Positions 1-10,100 are shown, counted from the stretch's first letter. The stretch: 54,703 bases of DNA from Prevotella sp. (GCA_017475265.1 JAFVFY010000070.1:1-54703); one strand, 5' to 3'. A program made the numbers and translations. The notes: generated by a model from the sequence alone, not told the origin.

Positions 1-96
1 ATAGTGCATAAATCGAAAAGATTTGAGCTGAAAGGCGAGAGTTTGAGAAAAAAGTATTAACTTTGCCGCCGATAGAGTAAATAACCAACCGAGTGA

Positions 97-213
97 ACGG
101 ATATCATCGGAATTGGTGAACGGCTATCGCCGGAATACGCAAAAATGGGCATTCTCACTCGCGAAGGTGGCCGTAAGGAAGGTAAATGGGTCGTTAATGA
201 AAAACACCAATGA
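97..213 (+). pseudogene. 3' remnant of an AlbA/AAA-4-type ATP-binding protein (tentative)
   Basis: An open stretch of 38 codons ends in a stop at 211-213 and has no start codon, because a stop precedes it at 94-96. Its last residues (MGILTREGGRKEGKWVV) resemble the C-terminal winged-helix end of AlbA_2/AAA-4 ATP-binding proteins, where a 'lgiv.R.G..KgG.W.v' pattern is usual. The gene at 48854-49930 ends in a comparable way (LGIVRRVGPDKGGFWEI). The rest of the gene is absent or lies left of the window. The assignment rests on a short motif and is weak. Confidence 0.3.
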
Positions 214-290
214 AAACAATTGAATATACCTATCACAAAGGAATGAATGTATTTGGATTATCATGGCCCTTTATGAACACAAAACCTATT

Positions 291-336
291 ACATTGATGG
301 AATAACTTAAAAAATGTTCCATCAATGTTCCATCAA
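291..336. repeat. Short inverted/direct repeat beside tRNA-His
   Basis: ACATTGATGGAA (291-302) and TTCCATCAATGT (317-328) form a 12-base inverted repeat, and the right arm is partly repeated directly at 328-336. It lies close to the 3' side of a tRNA gene, a common integration site, so it may be an old integrase arm site or simply a hairpin. No integrase gene is visible here. Confidence 0.35.
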
Positions 337-359
337 AATTTAGGATGACAGAAAACAAG

Positions 360-390
360 AATCCCTGTAAGTTTCTGGCTTACAGGGATT
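360..390 (-). terminator. Hairpin terminator downstream of tRNA-His
   Basis: Two 12-base arms (360-371 and 379-390) are perfectly complementary around a 7-base loop. On the minus strand the hairpin is followed by a T-rich stretch. It lies 10 bases past the 3' end of the tRNA, as expected for its terminator. Confidence 0.7.
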
Positions 391-400
391 TGCTTTGGAG

Positions 401-475
401 GGTGCCCGGACGGACTCGAACCGTCGACATTCAGAACCACAATCTGACGCTCTAACCAACTGAACTACGGGCACC
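401..475 (-). tRNA. tRNA-His (anticodon GTG)
   Basis: The minus strand folds as a full tRNA cloverleaf. The acceptor GGTGCCCG pairs with CGGGCACC, including the extra 5' G opposite C73 that is specific to tRNA-His. The D arm, an anticodon loop reading TTGTGGT, and a GGTTCGAGTCC T arm are all present. The CCA end is not encoded. The length of 75 bases is normal. Confidence 0.97.
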
Positions 476-637
476 ATTAATGAGAACTAACGCAATCGCC
501 TCTCGGTTTTGCGGGTGCAAAGGTAGACATTTTCTTCCGAACCACCAAACATTTGAGCGATTTTTTGCGAAAAAGTTTGTTTTCAGGGTATTTTGCAGAG
601 TTTACAGGGCATTTTTAGTTAGAAAAAAACCAAATTG

Positions 638-669
638 TTTGGTAACTTGATACATAATGCTTACCTTTG
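638..669 (+). promoter_or_regulatory. Bacteroidota promoter for the HhH/beta-barrel gene
   Basis: TTTG at 638-641, a 20-base spacer and TACCTTTG at 662-669 match the Bacteroidota -33/-7 consensus. Because -7 lies at 662-669, an ATG at 657 would be inside the promoter. The real start is therefore the ATG at 693. Confidence 0.75.
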
Positions 670-692
670 CAACAATAATTATATCTAGTGAC

Positions 693-2723
693 ATGAAAAC
701 CATAGCAATCGTCCTTATCTTCGTGCTCTTGCCTTGTTTGCCGGCCTTGTCCCAGCAATCTCGGACGTGGGAAGACCTATGGCAGGAAATGCAGGCCGAC
801 GAAGAGGGCGATGAGGAAGACGAGGAGGCGCAGGAAGATGCCTACGAGCGGCTGGCACAACTGGCACGCAGTCCGCTGGAGCTGAACAAGGCGACACGCG
901 AGGAGCTGGAACAGTTGCCGTTCCTGTCGGCGCTGCAGGTGATGGACCTGTTGGAGTACCTGCATCTCTACGGCCCTATGCGCTCGCTGGGAGAGCTGAA
1001 GATGATTCCGTCGCTAGACTACTGGCAGCTGGAGTTACTGCCCTTTTTTGTTTACGTGGCCGAGGATAGCGACGAGGACGCATCCCCATCGTCCTCTTAT
1101 CGCCGCAACTACCATCCGCGTACAGAGCTGACCCTCACAGGTCGTGTGCCCTTCCAGGAACGTAAGGGCGACCTCGAGGGCTATCTGGGTTACCGCTACC
1201 GCCATTCCATCCGTGCAGAATATAGCGATGGTGAACGTTTGAAGGTGGGGCTGATAGGGTCGCAGGATGCTGGCGAACCGTTCTTCTCAGGAGACAACCG
1301 CTGGGGTTACGACAACTATTCGTACTATGTGCAGGTGGGGCGTTTGGGCGTCCTTGACAAGGCCATCGTGGGGAAGTATCGAGTGTCGGCGGGCATGGGC
1401 TTGGTGCTTGGTGGTAGTTTTCGCCTGGGCAAACTGGCCTCGTTGATGTCGCTGGGACGTCAACCCACAACGCTGAGACCCCACAGTTCACGAGCCCAGG
1501 CCGACTATTTCCGTGGGGCGGCAGCTACAGTCCGACTGCTGGGCAGCGACCATTCCAACGATGCCTCGTTGAAGCTTACAGCTTTCGTCTCACACCGACC
1601 CATCGACGCTACGCTGGCCGACGACGGTACGGCCGTAACGCTCGTCACCAGTGGTTACCACCGCACTGTCTCCGAGATGGCCCGTAAGGACAATACCCAC
1701 CTCACAGCCTTTGGTGGTTGCCTAGCCTTCAACAAGAGTGGCTGGCGACTAGGCCTGAACACCGTCAATACGCACCTCGACCGCCGTCTGCAACCGCCCG
1801 TGACATCGCTCTACCGCCAGTACAACCCTGCCGGCTCCGACTTCCTGAATGTTAGCGTGGACTATGGCTACACGCGGCCTCGGCTGACCATCAGCGGCGA
1901 GACGGCCATCAACCGTCAAGGTGCCCTGGCCACGATAAACACCCTGGGCTGGCAACCGTCGCCAAGCGTCAGCATCATGGGTCTGTGGCGACACTACAGC
2001 TACCGTTACACGGGCCTCTACAGTCACAGTTTTGGCGACAACATCAGGGCACAGAACGAGCAGGGATTCTTCCTTGGTACTACGTGGAGACCTCTGCGAC
2101 GTCTGACGCTCCGTGCATACGCTGACTACGCTTGGTTTCCCTGGGCGAAGTATCTCGTGTCGCAGTCCTCACAGGCACTCGACTTTCTCCTCCAGGCCGA
2201 ATACCGTCCTGGCAAGTGGAAACTGCTGGCACGCGGCAGGACGCGCTTCCGTGAGCGTGACGACGAAGACAAGACCGCCCTCACGGCCAACAACGAGTAC
2301 CGTCTGCGGCTTGCTGCCATCCGTGACATGAGCCACGCTCTCAGTTTGCGCACGCAGCTTGATGCCGCGCGAGCTTTCTATCTGCAAGCCTCACAGGGAT
2401 GGATGGTGAGCGAGCACCTCGTATGGCAGCCGCGCTCCTGGCTGCTCAGCGCAACGGCGGCCTACTTCCATACCGACGACTATGCCAGCCGGCTCTACCT
2501 CTACGAGCGGCTGATGGCCCACGAATACTCCATGCCGTCCTATTTCGGTCATGGTCTCCACTTCGCCGTCCTGGCCCGCAAGGACTTCGGCAATCGTCTT
2601 CGTCTCGCCGTCCGCCTAGGCTTTACCAACTATTTCGACCGTAGCGTCATCGGCTCTGGCCTACAGCAGATAGACGGCTCGCAACAGGCCGAATTCGACC
2701 TGCAACTGCGCTGGAGATTGTAG
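693..2723 (+). CDS. Secreted helix-hairpin-helix protein with predicted outer-membrane beta-barrel
   Basis: 676 residues from the ATG at 693. Residues 1-20 form a signal peptide (MKTIAIVLIFVLLPC...). A very acidic linker (about 35-50) follows. Residues about 63-122 hold ComEA-like helix-hairpin-helix units (LNKATREELEQLPFLS and a second copy). The remainder alternates aromatic and polar residues and ends in ..FDLQLRWRL, as in outer-membrane beta-barrels. Families with this architecture occur in Bacteroidales, but I know no established function. HhH units usually bind DNA, so a role at the cell surface with DNA is possible but only inferred. It has its own promoter and precedes nadB. Confidence 0.8.
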   Translation: MKTIAIVLIFVLLPCLPALSQQSRTWEDLWQEMQADEEGDEEDEEAQEDAYERLAQLARSPLELNKATREELEQLPFLSALQVMDLLEYLHLYGPMRSLGELKMIPSLDYWQLELLPFFVYVAEDSDEDASPSSSYRRNYHPRTELTLTGRVPFQERKGDLEGYLGYRYRHSIRAEYSDGERLKVGLIGSQDAGEPFFSGDNRWGYDNYSYYVQVGRLGVLDKAIVGKYRVSAGMGLVLGGSFRLGKLASLMSLGRQPTTLRPHSSRAQADYFRGAAATVRLLGSDHSNDASLKLTAFVSHRPIDATLADDGTAVTLVTSGYHRTVSEMARKDNTHLTAFGGCLAFNKSGWRLGLNTVNTHLDRRLQPPVTSLYRQYNPAGSDFLNVSVDYGYTRPRLTISGETAINRQGALATINTLGWQPSPSVSIMGLWRHYSYRYTGLYSHSFGDNIRAQNEQGFFLGTTWRPLRRLTLRAYADYAWFPWAKYLVSQSSQALDFLLQAEYRPGKWKLLARGRTRFRERDDEDKTALTANNEYRLRLAAIRDMSHALSLRTQLDAARAFYLQASQGWMVSEHLVWQPRSWLLSATAAYFHTDDYASRLYLYERLMAHEYSMPSYFGHGLHFAVLARKDFGNRLRLAVRLGFTNYFDRSVIGSGLQQIDGSQQAEFDLQLRWRL

Positions 2724-2747
2724 TATTGGTAAAAAATGTTCAATTAT

Positions 2748-2778
2748 TTTGTGCTTTGCCCAAATTGCATTATCTTTG
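2748..2778 (+). promoter_or_regulatory. Promoter of nadB
   Basis: TTTG at 2748-2751, a 19-base spacer and TATCTTTG at 2771-2778. This places the transcription start shortly before the ATG at 2807 and rules out the upstream in-frame start at 2726. Confidence 0.7.
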
Positions 2779-2806
2779 CAAGCAAATTGCAAAAAAACAA
2801 AAGTCT

Positions 2807-4390
2807 ATGGTTTACAAATACGATTTCCTTGTCATAGGAGCGGGCGTTGCCGGCATGAGCTACGCCCTGAAGGTTGCCCGCGAGAAGAAGGGCACGGTGT
2901 GCATGATTTGTAAGACGAGCCTCGACGAGGCGAATACCTCGTTTGCGCAAGGCGGCGTTGCCTCGGTGACGAACATGGCTGTTGACGATTTCGACAAGCA
3001 CATCGAGGACACGATGATTGCCGGCGACTACATCAGCGACCGCGCAGCCGTGGAGCAGGTTGTTCGTCAGGCTCCGTCGCAGATACAAGAACTGGTGCAA
3101 TGGGGAGTGAACTTCGACCGCAAGCAGGACGGCTCCTTCGACCTGCACCGCGAAGGCGGACACTCCGAGTTCCGCATCCTCCACCATGCCGACGATACCG
3201 GCGCGGAGATTCAGCGTGGACTGATGGCTGCCGTGCGCGCCTGTCCCGACATCATCGTCAAGGAGAACCACTTCGCCGTGGAGATCATCACCCAGCACCA
3301 CCTTGGCGTGCGCGTCACCCGCCGCTCGCCCCATATCCGATGCTACGGGGCTTATGTGCTGGAGCCGTCTGGGGCCGTCGACACCTATCTGGCCAAAGTC
3401 ACCGTGCTCTGTACTGGCGGCTGCGGAGCTGTCTACCTCACGACGTCGAACCCCGTCATCGCCACTGGCGACGGCATCGCCATGGCCTACCGCGCCAAGG
3501 GAACAGTGCAGGACATGGAGTTCGTGCAGTTCCATCCCACGGTGCTCCACAACCCCAAGGAGACGCACCCCGCCTACCTCATCACCGAGGCCATGCGTGG
3601 CTACGGCGGCATACTGAAGCTGCCCAATGGCGAGACGTTCATGGAGAAATACGACGAGCGTCTCTCCTTGGCTCCCCGTGACATCGTGGCACGCGCCATC
3701 GATAAGGAGATGAAAATCCACGGCATCGACCACGTCTGCCTCGACGTAACCCATAAAGACCCTGCCGAGACCCGCAAGCACTTCCCCAACATCTACCAGA
3801 AGTGCCTCTCAATGGGCATCGACATCACCACCGACTACATCCCCGTTCGCCCTGCTGCCCACTATATGTGCGGAGGCATCAAGGTCGACCTCAACGGACA
3901 GACCTCCATCGAGCGTCTGTACGCTCTCGGCGAATGTTCCTGTACGGGTCTGCACGGTGGCAACCGTCTGGCTTCCAACTCACTCATTGAGGCCGTGGTC
4001 TATGCCGACACCGCCGCCAAGGACTCGGTGAAGCACGTCGACCTCTACGACTTCAACGAACAGGTGCCGGAGTGGAACGACGAGGGCACGATGACCAACG
4101 AGGAGAAAGTGCTCATCACTCAGAGTATCAAGGAGGTGAACCAAATCATGGCGAACTACGTGGGTATCGTGCGCTCCGACCTGCGTCTGCATCGTGCCTG
4201 GGACCGCCTCGACATGCTCTACGAGGAGACGGAACGCCTCTTCAAGCGTGTAAAGGCTAGCCGCGACATCTGCGAGCTCCGTAATATGATTAATGTGGGC
4301 TACCTCATTACCCGCTTTGCCCTGGAGCGCAAGGAGAGCCGCGGTCTGCACTTCACCATCGACTACCCCGTACATGCCTACGACAAGTAA
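2807..4390 (+). CDS. nadB: L-aspartate oxidase
   Basis: 527 residues, the usual size for the family. NadB is a cytoplasmic FAD enzyme that oxidises L-aspartate to iminoaspartate, the first step of de novo NAD synthesis. The N-terminus carries the FAD-binding GAGVAG (residues 11-16). Also visible are the HREGGHS loop, the TGGCG segment, the substrate-binding region QFHPT, RPAAHYMCGGI near the active site, and LHGGNRLASNSL. The C-terminal helical domain is complete. The start at 2807 follows the promoter directly. nadA and nadC are not adjacent. A nucleoside kinase follows 9 bases later, so the two may be co-transcribed. Confidence 0.95.
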   Translation: MVYKYDFLVIGAGVAGMSYALKVAREKKGTVCMICKTSLDEANTSFAQGGVASVTNMAVDDFDKHIEDTMIAGDYISDRAAVEQVVRQAPSQIQELVQWGVNFDRKQDGSFDLHREGGHSEFRILHHADDTGAEIQRGLMAAVRACPDIIVKENHFAVEIITQHHLGVRVTRRSPHIRCYGAYVLEPSGAVDTYLAKVTVLCTGGCGAVYLTTSNPVIATGDGIAMAYRAKGTVQDMEFVQFHPTVLHNPKETHPAYLITEAMRGYGGILKLPNGETFMEKYDERLSLAPRDIVARAIDKEMKIHGIDHVCLDVTHKDPAETRKHFPNIYQKCLSMGIDITTDYIPVRPAAHYMCGGIKVDLNGQTSIERLYALGECSCTGLHGGNRLASNSLIEAVVYADTAAKDSVKHVDLYDFNEQVPEWNDEGTMTNEEKVLITQSIKEVNQIMANYVGIVRSDLRLHRAWDRLDMLYEETERLFKRVKASRDICELRNMINVGYLITRFALERKESRGLHFTIDYPVHAYDK

Positions 4391-4399
4391 ACATTGATT

Positions 4400-6058
4400 A
4401 TGAAAAAGACAAAGAACGTGAGGTGCAAGAATAACGGGCAGCTTTTACAGGTGCCCGAAGGTTGCAACCTGGAGGAGGTCTACCAGCAGGCCGGTCTTAC
4501 AATGGAATATGCCCCTGTGGTGGCCCGTGTGAACAACAAGGTGGAAGGCATGCACTACCGCCTCTACAACGACAAAGACGTAGAATTCCTCGACATCACC
4601 ACGTCGAGCGGAATGCGCTGCTACACCCGCACGGTGTTCTTCGTGCTGTGCAAGGCCGCCCACGAGCTCTTCGACCCCCAGTGCAAGGTGACCATCGACA
4701 TCCCCGTCTCCAACGGCTATTACGTAGACCTGCAGATAGGCCGTCCCGTTACCCTTGACGACGTGGGACTGCTGCGGTGCAAGATGCAGGAGATTATCGA
4801 CCGCCACCTGCCCATACACCGCTTTGAGACAACCACCGATGAGGCGATAGAGATGTGGAGCAACCAGAACAGCAAGGTGAAGCTCCTGCGCTCCCTTGGC
4901 AACCTCTACACCACCTACTACGACCTCGACGGCTACCGTGACTATTTCTACGGTGCCATGCTGACCAACACCAGCCAGATATGCCTCTTTGGGCTGGAGA
5001 GGTACTACGACGGGCTGCTCCTGCGTCTACCCTCGCGCCACTGCCCTTCGGAGCTGGGCGAGATGGTCATGCAGGACAAGATGTTTGCCATCTTCAAGGA
5101 GCACCACCAGTGGCAGGACATACTGGGACTACGCACCATCGGCGACCTGAATGATGCCATCAGCAAGGGATACTCATCGCAGCTCATCCTTATCAGCGAG
5201 GCCCTGCAGGAGAAGAAGATTTCACAGATTGCCGACGACATCAAGCGCCATCAGGGCGTACGCCTGGTGCTGATAGCCGGTCCCTCGTCATCGGGAAAGA
5301 CCACTTCTTGCAAGCGTCTCAGCGTACAGCTGGCCGTTAACGGCATCAAGCCCATTCCCATCTCCCTCGACGACTATTTCCTGGACCGTGAGAAGACTCC
5401 GCTTGACGAGAAGGGCGACTATGACTTCGAGCATATCCACGCGTTGAACCTTGAGTTGCTCAACGAACAGTTTAGCGCCCTCTTCCGTGGCGAGGAGGTG
5501 GAGCTGCCGCGCTTCGACTTCCCCTCGGGCACTTCCCAAAAGAGCGGACGGAAACTGCAGCTCCACAAGGATGAGGTGCTCGTCGTGGAGGGTATCCATG
5601 CCCTGAACCCCGAGCTGACGGCACAGATCCCCGAGGAGTTGAAATACCGCGTCTATGCCTCTGCGCTGACCACCATCCTGCTTGACAACCACAACTATGT
5701 GCCCACGACGGACAACCGCTTGCTGCGCCGCATCATACGTGACTATAAGTATCGCAACGTCTCGGCACAGGAAACCATTCGCCGCTGGCCATCGGTGCGC
5801 AAGGGCGAGAATCGCTGGATATTCCCCTTCCAGGAGAACGCCGACGCGATGTTCAACACCGCCATGCTCTTCGAGCTGGCCGTTATCAAGCGTCAGGCAG
5901 AGCCACTCCTGGAGCAGGTGCCCGAGAACTGTCCGGAGTATGCCGAGGCATACCGCCTACGTAAGTTCCTGAGCTACATACGGCCTATCGCTGAGGACCA
6001 GATACCAGCCACGTCCCTCCTCCGTGAGTTCCTCGGTGGTTCCACATTTGAAAACTAA
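4400..6058 (+). CDS. Nucleoside (uridine) kinase family protein with TGS and ThrRS-like N-terminus
   Basis: 552 residues. The N-terminal part (about 1-230) looks like a TGS domain followed by the second additional domain of threonyl-tRNA synthetase. The C-terminal part is a uridine kinase/phosphoribulokinase-type P-loop kinase. Its Walker A motif GPSSSGKTT lies near residues 294-302, and LDDYFLDRE and VVEGIHALNP follow. This fused architecture is common in Bacteroidota and some Firmicutes; a role in nucleoside phosphorylation is assumed from the kinase half. The exact substrate is not visible in the sequence. The ATG at 4400 is preferred over the TTG at 4394. The gene follows nadB by 9 bases. 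Confidence 0.85.
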   Translation: MKKTKNVRCKNNGQLLQVPEGCNLEEVYQQAGLTMEYAPVVARVNNKVEGMHYRLYNDKDVEFLDITTSSGMRCYTRTVFFVLCKAAHELFDPQCKVTIDIPVSNGYYVDLQIGRPVTLDDVGLLRCKMQEIIDRHLPIHRFETTTDEAIEMWSNQNSKVKLLRSLGNLYTTYYDLDGYRDYFYGAMLTNTSQICLFGLERYYDGLLLRLPSRHCPSELGEMVMQDKMFAIFKEHHQWQDILGLRTIGDLNDAISKGYSSQLILISEALQEKKISQIADDIKRHQGVRLVLIAGPSSSGKTTSCKRLSVQLAVNGIKPIPISLDDYFLDREKTPLDEKGDYDFEHIHALNLELLNEQFSALFRGEEVELPRFDFPSGTSQKSGRKLQLHKDEVLVVEGIHALNPELTAQIPEELKYRVYASALTTILLDNHNYVPTTDNRLLRRIIRDYKYRNVSAQETIRRWPSVRKGENRWIFPFQENADAMFNTAMLFELAVIKRQAEPLLEQVPENCPEYAEAYRLRKFLSYIRPIAEDQIPATSLLREFLGGSTFEN

Positions 6059-6090
6059 AAGGTCAGTCTTGGATTATTCATACTCTTTTC

Positions 6091-6151
6091 AACAACGGAT
6101 TTTACGGATTACACGGATTATACAGATTATAATCAGTTTTAATCCGTTGTT
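6091..6151. repeat. 9-base-unit repeat element with AACAACGGATT ends (family N)
   Basis: The arms AACAACGGATT (6091-6101) and AATCCGTTGTT (6141-6151) are exact inverted repeats. Between them the unit 'acGGATTnn' recurs every 9 bases. The same design with AACAACGAATT ends is found at 17867-17989, so the two are members of one small dispersed family. Placed after the kinase gene, it may also act as a terminator hairpin. Confidence 0.75.
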
Positions 6152-6182
6152 TTATCTTATTGCCATGAATAATGTAGGCTAT

Positions 6183-6312
6183 AGTCTAAGGTCTGAAGTC
6201 TAAAGTCCGAAGTCTAAAGTCTGAAGTCTAAGGTCTAAAGTCCGAAGTCTAAGGTCTAAAGTCCGAAGTCTAAGGTCTGAAGTCTAAAGTCCGAAGTCTA
6301 AGGTCTAAAGTC
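6183..6312. repeat. 7-base tandem array (AGTCTAA-type, about 18 units) upstream of the WbqC-like gene
   Basis: The sequence is built almost wholly of 7-base units: AGTCTAA, GGTCTGA, AGTCCGA, AGTCTGA, GGTCTAA. It runs for about 130 bases and stops about 16 bases before the ATG of the WbqC-like gene, so it fills that gene's leader. I see no standard promoter between the array and the start codon. Confidence 0.9.
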
Positions 6313-6327
6313 AACGTACTAAAGTCC

Positions 6328-7008
6328 ATGACCGCGCTGCTTTCCACCACTTATTTCGGTCCGGTGCAGTGGTATCAGAAGCTGTACCGCTATAACTGTG
6401 TGCTCATAGAGCAGCATGAGACCTTCCAGAAGCAGACCTATCGTAACCGCTGCCTCATTGCCACCACCCAGGGGGTACAGGCGCTAACTGTGCCCATTGA
6501 ACATTCACCATTGACCATTGACCATTCGGCTACGCGCAGCAATAATGGTAAATGTTCAATGGTCAATGGTCAACGTTCAATGGTCAATGTTCAATCAATT
6601 CGTCTCTCCGACCACGGTGAATGGCGGCGGCAGCATTGGCAGGCGATACAGTCGGCTTACGGCGAATCGCCTTTCTTCGAGTATTACGAGGACGACCTGC
6701 GGCCTTTCTTTACCGAGCGGCGGTGGGAGCTGCTTCTGGACTTCAACGATGCCATCTGCCGGAAGATGTGCGAGCTGATAGACATACATCCTAAAATCAA
6801 ACGCACCACCGAGTACCTCAAACCTCAAACCTCAAACCAGATAGATTTCCGCGACGTCATCCGTCCCAAGCACCCCCTATCTGATCCCGAGTTCTGTGCC
6901 AAGCCTTATTATCAGGTGTTCGCTCAGAAAAATGGTTTCCTATCCAATCTCAGCATCCTCGACCTCCTGCTGAACATGGGGCCGGAGAGTATCTTCTTTC
7001 TCCGCTGA
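6328..7008 (+). CDS. WbqC-like family protein with in-frame repeat insertions
   Basis: 226 residues. The N-terminus (STTYFGPVQWYQKLYRYN) and the block SDHGEWRRQHWQAIQSAYGESPFFEYYEDD are typical of the WbqC family, named from an O-antigen cluster; its biochemical role is not settled. Two stretches are foreign-looking. Residues about 57-90 are encoded by inverted copies of an AATGGTC-type heptamer array, and a segment reading LKPQTSN is encoded by a TCAAACC heptamer array. Both keep the frame open and fall between conserved blocks, so they probably extend surface loops. A 15-base-stem terminator follows at 7122. No partner gene is adjacent on the same strand. Confidence 0.8.
   Translation: MTALLSTTYFGPVQWYQKLYRYNCVLIEQHETFQKQTYRNRCLIATTQGVQALTVPIEHSPLTIDHSATRSNNGKCSMVNGQRSMVNVQSIRLSDHGEWRRQHWQAIQSAYGESPFFEYYEDDLRPFFTERRWELLLDFNDAICRKMCELIDIHPKIKRTTEYLKPQTSNQIDFRDVIRPKHPLSDPEFCAKPYYQVFAQKNGFLSNLSILDLLLNMGPESIFFLR
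6496..6595. repeat. Inverted pair of AATGGTC-type 7-base arrays inside the WbqC-like gene
   Basis: The left arm (6496-6527) reads as the reverse complement of the right arm (6544-6595). Both are made of 7-base units such as AATGGTC and AATGTTC. They are separated by a 16-base centre. The whole insert is translated in frame. Confidence 0.85.
6815..6838. repeat. TCAAACC-type 7-base array inside the WbqC-like gene
   Basis: Just over three units of the same CTCAAAC/CTCAAAT heptamer that recurs at 16423, 18853 and 33992. It is translated as LKPQTSN. Confidence 0.85.
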
Positions 7009-7121
7009 CATAGTTTGCTCCGTCCAAACCCACACTTTGCCCGTACCTTTCTATCCTTTTGCTCGTATCTTTCTGTCAACCTCCAGAAAGCTGCAACCTC
7101 TATGTAAACCTTGAATAATGA

Positions 7122-7158
7122 ATTCCGGGCCGTGCAACCAATATGCACGGCCCGGAAT
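7122..7158. terminator. Bidirectional terminator between converging genes
   Basis: A perfect 15-base stem (7122-7136 with 7144-7158) with a 7-base loop sits between the ends of the WbqC-like gene (plus) and the giant secreted protein (minus). T-tracts are weak on both sides, but position and stem strength argue for shared termination. Confidence 0.7.
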
Positions 7159-7179
7159 CTTCAATTGTCAATCTCCAGT

Positions 7180-10100
7180 CTACTTCACAACCTGCTTGCG
7201 ACCATTGATGATGTAGAGACCCTTCTTCGGGTTCTGCACTTTCTGACCGTTGAGGTTGTAGATGGCACCGTCGTTGACAGTCTCAACAACTACATTGCTG
7301 ATGCCAGTAGTAGGATTCTCAACACCGAAGTACTTGAGCTGGAAGTTATCCCAGATGACCCACTGCGTGTTCGTCGAAGCGGTGATACCGATGTACATCA
7401 TACCGTCATCCTTCACCTCGAAGTTGATGGGCTCGATGGTGTACAGGCCGTTGGTGAACGAAGCTGAGGCATCGCTCATGCCGTTCTCACTGCCAGTCTT
7501 TGCAGGAACGTCGGCGTTGACTTCGTTTGCGAAGAACTGAGGAGCTGCGGGAGCATCGCCCTCGAACTCATCCTGACGATAGAAGCCCTGTGCAGTCAGC
7601 TGGTAGAATCCGGCGGGAGCATCGCTGATGGTCTGCATGATGGTGAACGTCGAGTGGAAGCTCTCAGCGCAGTTGTTCACGTTGTTACCACCACTGAGGT
7701 TCTTGTTCGTGCAGTCCTCGCTGACAATCCAAGCCTCGGCGTTACGAGCGTCGTTGCGGTTGAAGTTCTGAGCAACGATGAGACCTGTGGCATCGACGGG
7801 AGCATCCTTCGTAGCTACTGACAACTCCTCCAAGAGCTGGGCTCTCACACCGTCCTTCGTGACAATGATGAACTCACGCGGCGTGTCGCTCAGCACGAGG
7901 TTGTTGTCCTTGTCGATGTTGATGTACTTGCCACCGTTGGGCTCGAGGATGTAGAATCCGAAGCCCTGATACTCAAGTGCCCATCCCCATTCGCTGCTGT
8001 CCATGTAGAGGTTTTCGCCGAGGAAGTGACTGGTGTCACCGTTGTACACACGACTGTCGATGGTCACGGTGCGGCTCTCGGAATATGGAGTAAGGGTCAG
8101 GTCGAGACCTGCCTCGTTGACGATACCGCGTGTGCCCCAGTCGTGGCCGGCGGCCATCTTCAGACCGCTCTCAACGTCGATGATGTAGTAGTCACCGGCG
8201 GTGAGGTCGATGTACCAGTTAGCCTTCTTGAAGCCGGCGATGAGATCCTTCAGGTTGCCGATGACGGCCTCCAGCTCAGAGATGTTAATCATCTTGCTGT
8301 CAACAGCCTGTTCAGCGGCATAGACGAAAAATTCCAACGCCTCTTTGCCTTCGGTCTTGGTCTCGTCGGCTAAGAGAGCCTTTGCCTCGGCTATGACGGC
8401 TTTCAGCTCTTCCTGATCCTGGGCAAATACCTCCTTGGCGGTGGTGAACCATGTCAGCTGATAGATCTGGATGGTGTGCCAGTTGGTGCTCTTCTCGGTG
8501 TCCTTACCCATGCCAAGCTTAATGTTACCATCGGTTACCTCCACGTCGAACTGACGGAAATCGTTCTCTGTGGTTGAGGTAGCGATACGAGCCGAGATAT
8601 ACTCCTTCTCCTCGTTGGCGAAGACGTAGGCCACATCCGTAGCGCCATCCTCCATAGTACACTCGAAGCCGTCACGCTGAGATGTTGAGAAGGCGTTGCC
8701 ATAGAAGCCCACCTTATACTTACCGTTGGTCAGGCCAGTGATGTCCTGATAAATGATGGTGCCAGTGCGATTACCGTTAGTCTCGTAGCACTCTGCCATC
8801 TGAGCGGTGCGTCCGTCGTAGGTGGTGATGGCGGGAGCAAACTGTGTAGCACAGACACCAGCGTCAGAGCCGTCGAACTTCTTCCATCCGTTGGTAGCCA
8901 CCTTTGCGGTCTCGTCCTTCTCCTGGTCGGCGTTGTCGAGCTTGTACTGGTCAACAGCGGTCTGCAGGGCAGCCTTCTGCTCGTCGGAAGGCTCGGCAAT
9001 GCCCTGAGCCTCGCCGATGGCAGCAATCAGCTTGCCAACAGCTACGCCATCCTCCTCGGCGAGAGCCTGGGCAGCAGCGATAGCATCAGCCCACTCGTTG
9101 TTGATAGTGAACTCGTAAGCCTTGCCGTCCTCGAAGTCGAGGTCAGCGGTCTGGGCACCATTGCCACCGTTGTTGAAGATAATCTTCTCAGGAGCAGCCT
9201 CAGCCTTGAAGCTGATCATCCAATCGTTGCCACCATTGCCAGGTGTCATCTCTTTGCCTGGCCAGTCGCCGAGGAACTTGACAGCGGTTTCACCGTCGCC
9301 AGTCCAAGCGTAGGCATAGGCTTTCTCCCAACCAGCGTTGGTGGTGAAGGTAGCAGTGTAAGTGTTAAGATTAGAAGGAATGACAGCAACCTGCTTGATA
9401 ATCATGCCCTTCTTGACCTGGAACACGATGTAGCCAGTACCATTCTCAGCGGGAGTGACGCTGTTCACAACAATCTCAGCACCGGAAGCGATGGTGGTCT
9501 CACCAGTCACAGCCTCAATACCATCGATAGTGGCGGTAGCGCGAGGATCTGTCAGCGTCTCGTCGGAAGAACCGTCACCGATAGCCCAGATAATCTCCTT
9601 GTCTGTTGCATTCTCAGCATCGTAAACGATGATGACCTTATCGCCTTCATTCAAGCCATCGATAGCCATTTCCTTGTTGCTTGGGCACTTCAGACCACCG
9701 TTATCAGCCACGTTGCCATTGATGCGGTCTGAACGACGCCATACATGGCACACCTCGGGCAGCACGCTACCCTCGGCCCACTCGTAGCCCTTGTAGTCCT
9801 GACGCTTGCTGTCAGTCTTTTCGGAATTCTCCCAGCCGTAGAAGGCCTGTCCGTTAGCGGCACTACCGTTCTTGTTGGCAGGATTCTCACCAGCGTCAGC
9901 GGCAGCCTCGAAGTCATAGACAATAGCATTCTCGGGGAATACAATGCGCTTCTCAGGAATTACGCCAATCTCCTTGAAGTCAGAAGGATCGAAGGTAATC
10001 GTAATGTCATAGAGACCTTCGCCACCAACATAGTCGGTAGTGATTACCCAGTTGGTTGATCCGTCGCCTTCGGGATACCATGTGCTCTCGCCCTCAATGT

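Noticed and set aside
291-336. Active integration site beside tRNA-His
   Set aside because: No integrase and no duplicated tRNA end were found, so only the repeat is recorded.
2744-3781. Minus-strand open frame of 345 codons
   Set aside because: It is the antisense shadow of nadB in a GC-rich gene; it has no promoter and its composition is mirrored from the real gene.
6183-6312. Possible CRISPR array
   Set aside because: Units are only 7 bases with no unique spacers, and no cas genes are nearby. The 22-base palindrome series at 20315 fails for the same reasons.
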